Source: CAWJMN01 sp963844055
GTDB lineage: Bacteria > Planctomycetota > Planctomycetia > Pirellulales > Pirellulaceae
NCBI GenBank assembly: GCA_963844055.1
Contig: CAWJMN010000001.1
Location: 992,001 to 1,056,000, forward strand
Direction: 5' to 3'
DNA: 64,000 nt
The translations under genes were made by a program, and so were the position numbers. Of the stretch, positions 23,847-32,800 are shown piece by piece (the stretch's first letter is position 1; every line of letters starts with the position of its first letter). The notes beneath the pieces are model-generated. The model searched no databases, had not been told where the DNA came from, and worked only from the letters and a program-made list of their open reading frames with translations.

Positions 23847-26782
23847 GCATCTCGCAGTCGCAAACCCTTGGGCAGGCTATCGCCAAGGATCTTGGCCTGT
23901 TCTTCTTGGGCCAAGGCGCCGCCCGTGGAGACGAGCTCGATTTGGTGCGGCGGAGCATCACTGGTTTGAAGCCACTGGGCCACTTGTTGGCGCAATGCAT
24001 CGCTGATGTCGCGATATCGGTCTTCGGTGCGTCGCGACAGTTGTACTATGGCCAATTGCAATGGGGCAATTAGGCCATCGAGTGCGTGGGCCGGTGCATT
24101 GGTGGCCCAGGTGAGAAGTTCTTGAATCCAGGCTTCTGCGTCGGAAGTTGGCAGCGCTATGTTGAGTGGGCCGTAGATGGGGGAGCGTGTTCCTAGTCGT
24201 CCAATCGCCCAGAATAATGCCGGACGCTGCGACTCAAACCGGCGTTTGCTGCTGAGGACGAGCAGTTGTTGGCCCAGTTCACGCCGGAGTGAAACAGGAA
24301 GCAGTTCTAAAGAGCCGAGCAAGCGAAACAGCTCTAGCGACTCGTGTGGGCTGAGATTGGCTTCAACGGCTTTGGAGGCAGAGCCCTTGCCAGTTGGCGC
24401 GGGAGTATTGCCAGCGGTCGCTCTTTTGTACAGGGCCTTTACTGTTGCAACCAACGGTTCGGCCAAAGCGCGCTGTTGTCCTGCAGAGAATCCACCCGCA
24501 ATGCGGCGGTAGAGGATGAGGGACTCGGTGCGACAATGGGGGGCCGAGTGAACCAGCTTGCCCTGCACTTTTTTCCAGGTCTCTGCCACGCGGAAGTCGT
24601 CCACGGGAAGGCCATAGCCGGGGCGCAGCGAATAGCCCACCAAGTTGAGCCAGCGCGCTTCATGCAGTGCACTTTTTCGTCGGCCGCCTTCAAGTTGTAG
24701 GAGCGATTCCCAAATGCGACGAAGCAGGGTAGGGGGCCAGTCGTTTTTGTCCAGGCCGATCGCTTCGATAAGGCTTTTGTAAAGGGAGTCGGGATGGGCG
24801 GTTCCCTCGTCACTAAATGTGGCTTGCAACAAATCGTCGCATGCCTTCCAGGCAGAATCATCAAGGACGCCAAGGGCTTCGCCACGGCTATCTTGCTGGC
24901 CATGGTCCGTTTGCGTTGCACCGCGCACGTCAAACTGTAGCTGCCAGCGGCGTTCGCCAACGGTTTCGACGCATTCCAGTTCGATCGTACCAATTTCAGT
25001 AAGGTGCGCTACTAGGCGAACGGTCGCTAGTTGCTGTTCATTACGACGTGCGGTTCGGATTGCGGTGCGAATTGGTGGCAATGGTCGCATCTGATCCGGA
25101 TCGACCGGAACGACTTGCCCAATGGTATCGGTCAGGCGAGTGCTTGAAACCAGCAAGCGAAACTCTACCGGCTGTGAGAGAAGCAGCTCAAAAGTTTGCG
25201 GCATCGGGGCAAGGGTCGTTCCTGGCTCGGCATTGCCGGGGACAACGCAGATGGCTTGCTCGTGGCTGTCAAGTTCCAAGTAATAGGTGCGGGCCAAGCT
25301 GGCGGAAATGCGCACACCTTGGCCACGTCGCACCATTCCGTAGTAGGCAGCGCCGCGCGCTACGGCGAGGTCTAAGCGGTCATTTTCTAGGAGAAGCGGA
25401 GACCAGTCGGGCTGCGATGGCGATCTAAACCATTTTGCAATGGACTGCGTTACACGCTGCCGTAGGACCGGCGAGCAAAAAACACCGCCGTTGAGCAACA
25501 CAATGTCTGGGCGTGCGGGATCGACGTCTGGGTTGATTGGACTTGCGTTTGCATCATCGCCCGCGTGGCGATGCGTTTGTAGGAAGGCGGCAAGGTGTTT
25601 GGTGATGGCGGCGTCCGCTGCAAAGGGAAGCCCGAACTCTTGAAAACCACTGCGACGACTAGCAGGGCGTTCCTCAAGCCCAATACTTGGGAAGAAGCCA
25701 TCCACAAGCAGGTTGTTCACTTCCTCTCGGGTCAATTCGACGGAGATACTGTCGCCAATGAGGCGTGAACCACTGCCGGGAAGTGAGAGGGTGACACTTT
25801 CAGGCACATCGTCGCCCAGTAGCTGCTCTTTGGCCTTACGACCGACCCGCAGCAGAACATCCCATTGGCGTGGCGCAAGCTTTTTGCCGCCGGTGATCTT
25901 GTTCTCTAGATATTGAGCGAGCGCTAGGTCGAAGTTATCGCCCCCCAGCAGCAGATGTTCGCCAACGGCAACGCGATGGAACTGCACGAGGCCGGACTCT
26001 CCCGATGTACCTGCTTGCTCGCGAACGCGAATCAAGGTGAAGTCGGTAGTGCCACCTCCCACATCACAAACTAAGATCTTTTGGCCAGGGGTAACAAGTT
26101 GGTCCCAGTTTTGGCGATGCTTGTTGATCCAGGCATAGAAGGCGGCCTGTGGCTCTTCGATCAACATGACCTTAGGCAGGCCTGCACGGGCAGCGGCAGC
26201 GATGGTGAGTTCTCGCGCGACTTCATCAAACGAGGCTGGGAGCGTTAGGACAATGTCTTGCTGTTCGAGAGGATGCTGCGGATGGGCTGCATTCCAAGCC
26301 GAGCGCAGGTGGCTGAGGTAACGGCTGCTGGCTTCGACGGGGGAGATTTTGTCGACGTCTTCGGCCGCATTCCAAGGGAGCAGGTCAGCGGTTCGATCAA
26401 TGCCGGGATGGCACAACCAGGACTTCGCCGACGAGATCAGTCGGCCTGGAATCATCGCTCCAAAATCACGGGCATAAAACCCAACGGCATAATTGGGCAC
26501 CGTCGCGCTTGAAGCAGGCGCACCTTTTGTGGAGGAGTGCCATGGAAGCTGCAGCGTGCCGGGCTGAAGCTCGGCAGCGGTAGGTTGATAGTGGAACGAC
26601 GGGAGAGTGTCGCGGGCCTCGACTTGACCGGCGGCCACTAGCTGTGGAATGGGAAAGATCTCCGCCTGCCATTCAGGGCGGCGCGTATCCACATAGCAAA
26701 CGGCCGAGTTCGTTGTGCCCAGGTCGATGCCAACCACGAAGGTCGCGGGAAGTGGCTCGGCAAACGGATCCATCGAACTCAT
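23843..26782 (-). CDS. Hsp70-family protein with DUF3731-like C-terminal region
   Basis: A 979-residue Hsp70-like ATPase. The nucleotide-binding domain has VVGIDLGTTNSAVCYV at 17-32, LIEEPQAAFYAWI and VCDVGGGTTDFTLIRV, the standard phosphate-binding motifs. The substrate-binding half departs from DnaK. The last ~330 residues (SPHESLELFRLLGSLELLPV.., FWAIGRLGTRSPIYGP) are helical and resemble DUF3731, recalled as joined to Hsp70 homologues. It is the third gene of a run beginning with a DUF2760 protein and a shorter Hsp70, 28 bp after the latter. No DnaJ or GrpE is in the window. Client or function unknown. Confidence 0.8.
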   Translation of the reverse strand: MSSMDPFAEPLPATFVVGIDLGTTNSAVCYVDTRRPEWQAEIFPIPQLVAAGQVEARDTLPSFHYQPTAAELQPGTLQLPWHSSTKGAPASSATVPNYAVGFYARDFGAMIPGRLISSAKSWLCHPGIDRTADLLPWNAAEDVDKISPVEASSRYLSHLRSAWNAAHPQHPLEQQDIVLTLPASFDEVARELTIAAAARAGLPKVMLIEEPQAAFYAWINKHRQNWDQLVTPGQKILVCDVGGGTTDFTLIRVREQAGTSGESGLVQFHRVAVGEHLLLGGDNFDLALAQYLENKITGGKKLAPRQWDVLLRVGRKAKEQLLGDDVPESVTLSLPGSGSRLIGDSISVELTREEVNNLLVDGFFPSIGLEERPASRRSGFQEFGLPFAADAAITKHLAAFLQTHRHAGDDANASPINPDVDPARPDIVLLNGGVFCSPVLRQRVTQSIAKWFRSPSQPDWSPLLLENDRLDLAVARGAAYYGMVRRGQGVRISASLARTYYLELDSHEQAICVVPGNAEPGTTLAPMPQTFELLLSQPVEFRLLVSSTRLTDTIGQVVPVDPDQMRPLPPIRTAIRTARRNEQQLATVRLVAHLTEIGTIELECVETVGERRWQLQFDVRGATQTDHGQQDSRGEALGVLDDSAWKACDDLLQATFSDEGTAHPDSLYKSLIEAIGLDKNDWPPTLLRRIWESLLQLEGGRRKSALHEARWLNLVGYSLRPGYGLPVDDFRVAETWKKVQGKLVHSAPHCRTESLILYRRIAGGFSAGQQRALAEPLVATVKALYKRATAGNTPAPTGKGSASKAVEANLSPHESLELFRLLGSLELLPVSLRRELGQQLLVLSSKRRFESQRPALFWAIGRLGTRSPIYGPLNIALPTSDAEAWIQELLTWATNAPAHALDGLIAPLQLAIVQLSRRTEDRYRDISDALRQQVAQWLQTSDAPPHQIELVSTGGALAQEEQAKILGDSLPKGLRLRDA

Positions 26783-26810
26783 GTGAAGGGCCTAAAGAGA
26801 ATTGCGTTCC

Positions 26811-28631
26811 TTAGCGGTCTGCATCTTCGCGAACGCTAAACTCTAGCTTCCAGCGATCCAGCGACCGCGTGCTTTGGCACCATAACTCTAACACGCCCAG
26901 CTCTGTCAGTGAGGCGTGGAACTTCACCGGCACATAATCGCCAGGCTGAGAATCCTCGGCAACGGGCAAGTGGGCTTCGAGGGAATCGGTTTCGGTCAAT
27001 TCGTCTTCGGTCCAGTGGTCGAGCGTATCGCCGGCGTGGTCTGCCTTGCGGGCGCTCGCGCTGAAGAAGCGAAATGTGGCGGGCTCTCCAACAACAAGGC
27101 CAACTTCGGCCGCTGGGATGTCGGTCTGCGTCCCTTCTTCCATCCCTTGAGGGACGACACACAGGGCTTTTAGCGGGCGTGGCATGCCGGGAATCGCTAG
27201 GCCGGAAGTTTCGATGCCGACATAATACGAGCGAGCGGCACCGCCACGAATACGAACGCCACCATTGAGCTTTGACCAGCCATAGTAGGCTGCCCCGCGC
27301 GCTACGGCGAAGTCGAGATCTTGCTCCCCTTCAAGGAGCTTTGGCGGCTGATCAGGTGACCAGGTCGACAGGGTTGAGATCAATTGGTTGCGAAACGCGG
27401 GGGATTTAAATACGCCGCCGTTGAATAGCACGTGGCTGGGAGCGATCGCTTGGTTTGCTGCTTCCCCCTGGGCGGTAAGGAACGCTGCCAAGTGCTTGGT
27501 AATGGCGGCGTCCGACTCAAAGGGGAGCCCCAGTTGTTGAAAGCCCGATGCGCGTCGGCGGACGGGACGATCACTCACTTGGCACTGCGGGAAAAATCCG
27601 GTGAGCAGCAGGTCAGCAGCGGCCTGCTTTTCGAGATCCACGGTTACCGTCCCGCCGATCAAACGGCTGCCTCGACCCAAAATGGCGACGGGGTGAGTTG
27701 TGGGGCCATCGGTGCGTAAGAGATCTTCCTTGGCAGCACGGCAAGCATGCCACAGAGAGACGCTTTGCCACGGATCAAGCTTGATTCCCTTTTCTGCAAA
27801 TTTGGAGGCGGTGTAATGGGCCAATGCAAGGTCCATGTTGTCACCGCCGACAAGCAAGTGGTCGCCGACTGCGATGCGACGAAGGACGAGTTCGCCATCT
27901 TCTTGCGCCACGCCAACGAGTGTCAGGTCGGTGGTACCGCCTCCCACGTCACAGACCAAAAGTGTATTCCCCAGTGACAACGACTTGCGCCAAGTGTCGC
28001 CGCGACTGGCAAGCCATGCATAAATGGCGGCCTGCGGTTCTTCTAACAGAATGAGCCCTTCAGGCAGCCCGGCTGCCATCGCAGCTTCATGGGTGAGTTG
28101 CCGAGCGGCGACGTCAAACGAGGCGGGAACGGTTAGCACCACCGTTTGTTCGACGAGTGGGTCTTCCGGGAAGGCAGCATTCCATGCGGCGGCCAGATGT
28201 GCCAAGTAAACCGTACTGGCGGCGAGCGGCGAAAGCTTGGCAACTTCGTCGGGACTTCCCCAGGGAAGGATGGCTTGGCGGCGGTCAACGCGTGAGTGAC
28301 ACAGCCAAGACTTGGCGGCAGCGATCGTTCGCTGCGGTGCTTCGGCTGAGGACTTGCGGGCCCATTCGCCAACGACGGCAAACGGAACCTGGTTGCTATC
28401 ATCACTCTTGGAGAAAGCGTGCCAGGGAAGATCGAAGTTTCCGGAGCTGCGTTCGCTTTCCGGCGGCAGGTAAATGAAGGAGGGGAGGCTGCTGCGGTTT
28501 TCAATCGTGGCGGGACCGACCAGTTGCGGAATTGGCAATAGCTGGACTACGGGCTTTTCCGCTTGCAGCGGTGCGTAGGCCAGCACGCTGTTAGTGGTTC
28601 CGAGGTCGATGCCAACAATGTACTTTGCCAT
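26811..28631 (-). CDS. Hsp70-family protein
   Basis: A 606-residue protein starting MAKYIVGIDLGTTNSVLAY. Other Hsp70 ATPase motifs are ILLEEPQAAIYAWL, VCDVGGGTTDLTLVGV and VLFNGGVFKSPAFRN. The C-terminal substrate-binding domain is short and lacks the helical lid of DnaK. It is paralogous to the downstream 979-residue protein, sharing the segment around GFQ(E/Q)LGLPF-ADAAITKHLAAFL. The ATG at 28629-28631 is used because it begins directly at the conserved N-terminus. It is the middle gene of the DUF2760-Hsp70-Hsp70 run, so co-function of the two ATPases is likely. Confidence 0.85.
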   Translation of the reverse strand: MAKYIVGIDLGTTNSVLAYAPLQAEKPVVQLLPIPQLVGPATIENRSSLPSFIYLPPESERSSGNFDLPWHAFSKSDDSNQVPFAVVGEWARKSSAEAPQRTIAAAKSWLCHSRVDRRQAILPWGSPDEVAKLSPLAASTVYLAHLAAAWNAAFPEDPLVEQTVVLTVPASFDVAARQLTHEAAMAAGLPEGLILLEEPQAAIYAWLASRGDTWRKSLSLGNTLLVCDVGGGTTDLTLVGVAQEDGELVLRRIAVGDHLLVGGDNMDLALAHYTASKFAEKGIKLDPWQSVSLWHACRAAKEDLLRTDGPTTHPVAILGRGSRLIGGTVTVDLEKQAAADLLLTGFFPQCQVSDRPVRRRASGFQQLGLPFESDAAITKHLAAFLTAQGEAANQAIAPSHVLFNGGVFKSPAFRNQLISTLSTWSPDQPPKLLEGEQDLDFAVARGAAYYGWSKLNGGVRIRGGAARSYYVGIETSGLAIPGMPRPLKALCVVPQGMEEGTQTDIPAAEVGLVVGEPATFRFFSASARKADHAGDTLDHWTEDELTETDSLEAHLPVAEDSQPGDYVPVKFHASLTELGVLELWCQSTRSLDRWKLEFSVREDADR

Positions 28632-28716
28632 ACCAAGCCAAAACCTTGTCCGTTGCTGTGACGATTGCGTCACCCATCAAAAAGTGATTCTGTCAGTAAT
28701 GCTAGGGCGTGTCGCC

Positions 28717-29268
28717 TTAGCTCACTTCAACCTCTGCCGCAGCAATGACCTTGGCGGAAGCGGGCTGGCCATTCCAAGTGGGAAGGTTGACCGCTGTGGC
28801 TTCCCAGCCCGGATGGACCAGCTTTCCCTTGGCAGGACCTTCGCCGGGAACATTGCCAGTAAGGCGATATCGGCCTGGATCGTAATCGGCCGGAAGCGAG
28901 ATCGGGTCCCCCTCGGCCTGACTGACGGCGGGGCGCAGTTCGAAGAATCGTTTGAGCACTTCGCCGCTGTCTTTGAGAACGTTCCGGGCAGCAGCGCCGA
29001 TTTGCTGGTCGGTGTAATTCGACAGGGGCTCTTGGATCAGGTCGATCAGGCGCGCCTCACGCTGCAGGGCAGCTAAAAGCGTTAGCGCCTCACTACGTGC
29101 AGGGGGGGCAGGTTTTGCAGGCTCTTTTGGAGTCGGGACTGCCGGAGTGGCAGAAGTGTTGCTTTTTAGCAGCGCCTGAGGTTGCAATGCGGCAGCAACC
29201 CGTGTGGCGGTGTCACCGTCAAAAAGGGACTTGAAAAAGGCCGTAAAGGCAGTGCCGATTCGACTCAT
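28717..29268 (-). CDS. DUF2760 domain protein
   Basis: A 183-residue soluble protein. The N-terminus MSRIGTAFTAFFKSLFDGD and the later part LTLLAALQREARLIDLIQEPL, IGAAARNVLKDSGEVLKRFFELRP fit DUF2760, a family I recall beside Hsp70 homologues. Function unknown. A Pro/Ala-rich linker spans about 40-75. The ATG at 29266-29268 follows AGGGA at good spacing; upstream in-frame starts would add a non-conserved tail. It is the first gene of the three-gene Hsp70 run and may be the substrate or adaptor of the two ATPases. Confidence 0.75.
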   Translation of the reverse strand: MSRIGTAFTAFFKSLFDGDTATRVAAALQPQALLKSNTSATPAVPTPKEPAKPAPPARSEALTLLAALQREARLIDLIQEPLSNYTDQQIGAAARNVLKDSGEVLKRFFELRPAVSQAEGDPISLPADYDPGRYRLTGNVPGEGPAKGKLVHPGWEATAVNLPTWNGQPASAKVIAAAEVEVS

Positions 29269-29843
29269 GTCGTTTCCCTGCAATGGTTTGAGTCGTCTTG
29301 GAAGGGGATGGAAGTGACGCTGCCAATGCCCCTCGGGGAGGTGGATCGGCATGGTTGGACCGTGGTTTGCTACTACCGTCACTATGGCTAGTACAACGTC
29401 TGGATAGCGGGATTGTCAATTGGCCCCCTGATTGAAGTGTAGGGAAGGGGGCCGGGCAATTGTGAGGGCTATCGGGCGAATACCTCCCATGGATTGTGGT
29501 GGAATTGGGGCCTCGGCCCTAGCAATTTTCCGGCCTCAATTACGATGGAGTGGGTGTAAGTAGTGTGATGCCAAATGTTTACGAGTTTTTTGGCGAGGTT
29601 TGCAGGTAGCGATTTCTCGGTGTTCCTGAGTGCTGAATCGGAACTCTTGGGGCACGGGAATCGTCTAAACCTGTGGTGAGTTGTCGGCAAACTTAAGCGG
29701 ATTTACCGCCGAGTTGGCTGAAAGTGGGTACTTGGCGAGTTTCGTAGCCGCTTGAAGAGCTGCGACGAACGTACAGGCAAGTAGCTATCACCTCAGGCTT
29801 GCAAGCCCCAGCGTTGTACGCGGAAGTATTTCGCACGGCGGAT
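29269..29843. other. Divergent intergenic region, no gene seen
   Basis: 575 bp between the leftward Hsp70 operon and the rightward giant surface protein gene. It should contain both promoters, but no clear -10/-35 pair, hairpin or coding frame stands out. Confidence 0.4.
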
Positions 29844-32800
29844 ATGAAAGAAGCAGGAATCGCAACCAAGATGAAGACCACCTCTGTTTCGTTTGCAGAA
29901 AAAGCCTTTGGTCACCTATCGCGTCTTTGGAAGAGCCGGTATACGGCCGCTTCGCAAAAGGCACGTCGCCGTGCCTTCTTGGTAGAAACCCTTGAGCCGC
30001 GTGCGATGATGGCGGGGGACCTGCTGAGCGCGATGACTTCCGGCGGAAGCAATTTGTACGCCCCGTACTCCGAAGTGGGATCTACCACGGCCGGCGGTAC
30101 TTATTCGACTAGTGCCATGCCTGAAGGGGAATCCGGACAAGATTTGGTTGCCTTTGCAAAGGCTTTGGCTACTTCGGGTGCGAAGCTGTACGGCGCCGAT
30201 TGGCAAGCCGACACCGCTACCCAGCGAGCAACCTTTGAAGATGGCGGCCGATTCCTGCCATTTGTCGAAGTGACCAATGCCGACCATACGCCCAACTCGG
30301 TTGCGACCACGAACAATATCACGACTTACCCAACGTGGGTGTTTGCCAACAGCACTCGCTTGGTAGGTCCACAGACCTTGGCTGCGATCAGCACTGCTTC
30401 GGGGATTGCGATTCCTACGTCAGTGAATCCGACGTTTGCGACGCTGTATGATCCGACTGGTACTGCGACGGTTGGAAATGTCAACGTGCTTAGCGGTTCG
30501 CCGCTGTTGGTATCCCTGGATGGATACAACCCAGGGGGCGGCCCTTTGACGTATTCGGTCAGCGTTAGCAATCAGACGAGCGGCTTGAATTTGCAAGCGA
30601 CGGTGCCGACCGGAAACAAGACGTTGACTTTGGACGTTGCCGGCTATGGCAAGATGAAGTTCCAGTTGTTTGACAGCATGGTGCCACGAGTGACGGCGGC
30701 GATTGAGTCCCTGGCCAACGGCGGGTTCTATAATGGACTAACGTTCCATCGGATTTTGAGCACGTTCGTGCTACAGGGGGGAAGTGCAACGGGTGACGGC
30801 TTGCCTGATCCGAACGTTGCGGACTTCGACGATCAATTCAGCTTTGATTTGAACCACAACCAAGCGGGCATTCTGTCGATGGCCAAGGGGGCCGACGACA
30901 CGAATGATACGCAGTTCTTCATTACGAATGCGGCCGCACGCCACCTCGACTACAACCATTCGATCTTTGGCATGTTGGTGGAAGGGGACAATGTACGGCA
31001 AGCCATTAGCCGCGTTCCGGTTTCCAGCAACGGAAGTGGTACGCCGCTTTCGCCAGTGATCATCACTTCGGCAACGATTACGGACGACACCGAAGACAAG
31101 GTGATGCTGCTTAAGGCAGCGGAAGGAACATCTGGCAGTGCAGATGTTACGGTTACGGTTTCGGATGCATCGGGGAATACGTTCTCACGCATTTATCATG
31201 TGACGGTTACGCCGGACACTGTCAACGGCGATCCGTTCCTTAGCGATTTGGCCAGCAACACGCTGAATACCTCCAGCGGTGCGCCGGTTAACATGACGCT
31301 TCAGGGAAATGATGCCGAAGGAACAACGAACAACTTCTACTTCGACGTTCAGCCAGTCAATTCGGCCGACGCCAGCAAGTTCACAATCAATGTTGATCAC
31401 AACACAGGGGCAGTTTCCATTACGCCAAGTGCTGGTGTCGTGGGGACGTTCCGTTTGGCTGCCACGGTGCGTGATAAGTCGTCGGTAACCAATCCAACCG
31501 ACTCACAAGTCTTTAGCGTAGTCGTAGCTCCTAGTGCACCATCGGCACCTGTACTGGCCGCTGCTTCCGATTCGGGTGCGAGTTCTACCGATGGAATCAC
31601 CAAGCTATCCAATGTGACCTTCACGGTTAGCAATGTGAATATTGGCTCGGTTGTCAAGCTGTACGCTGGCAACACGGTCATTGCGACGACGACTGCGACC
31701 ACGACGACGGCCACCTTGACCGTTCCGAACCTTTCGGCACTGGGCGAAGTCGCTACTAACTTCACCGCGACCCAGTCGAATGGTGTCTCCGAGAGTGCGA
31801 AGTCTGCGGTAACGGTTGTGACCTACGATGTGACCGCACCGGGGAACATCACTTCATCGCCAGGTCTTACTGCACGAGCTGGGCAAACTTATACGTATGA
31901 CGCCGCCAGTCCGAATGAAGGACAATCGGGAATTGCCTATGCCTTGGTAAATCCTCCCGCTGGTGCAACCATCAATCCAACCACAGGGGTGGTTTCCTGG
32001 AATCCGACCGGTGCCCAAGTAGGTACGGCCGATCTTAGTGTTGTTGTTCGTGATGCGGCCGGCAATGAAAGCACCACGCAAACCTTTACGGTAACCGTGG
32101 CAGCAGCGCTGGCCCCCAAGATCGACTTCAAGTTGCGTGTGACGGACCTTAACGGCAACACGGTCTCGACGCTCAATGTGGGTGACAGCTTTTTGTTGAT
32201 CGGCTCGGTCAAGGATTTGCGAACGAATGGTTCTGGGGTTTACTCCTTCTATTCGGACATCACGTATGATTCGACTTTGGCAGCCGTCAACGGAGCGATC
32301 ACTTATGGTCCTGCGTTTGGCTCTGCCTCAAGTGGTAGCACGTCGACCGCAGGTCTGATTGATGAAGTAGGGTCTTTCTCGTCGAGCTTGTCTGGACCTG
32401 GAACCGCAACGGTAGAGACGTTCCGGATTCCTATGGTTGTTTTGCATGCAGGCCAGATTCGATTTGAGAGCAACGGCCCCGATTTGCATCCAGCACATGA
32501 CAACCTAGTGTTCGGCACGGGAACGTCGCTAGTCGCGGATGAAGAAGTTCAGTTTGGAACGGCCGCGGTAAGCGTAGGCCTGTCGTTTGCGACTAACAAT
32601 GACACTTTCTCGGTCAATGAGGATTCGTCCAATAACTCGCTAACCGTACTGAGCAACGATACGATCAATCCAGGATCGGGAAATGTACTGACGGTAAGTG
32701 CCGTCTCGACGGCTGGTCACGGAACGGTAACGATTTCGGGCGATGGTAAGAGTGTTCTTTACACGCCAAGTGCCAACTACTTTGGTGCGGACACATTTAC

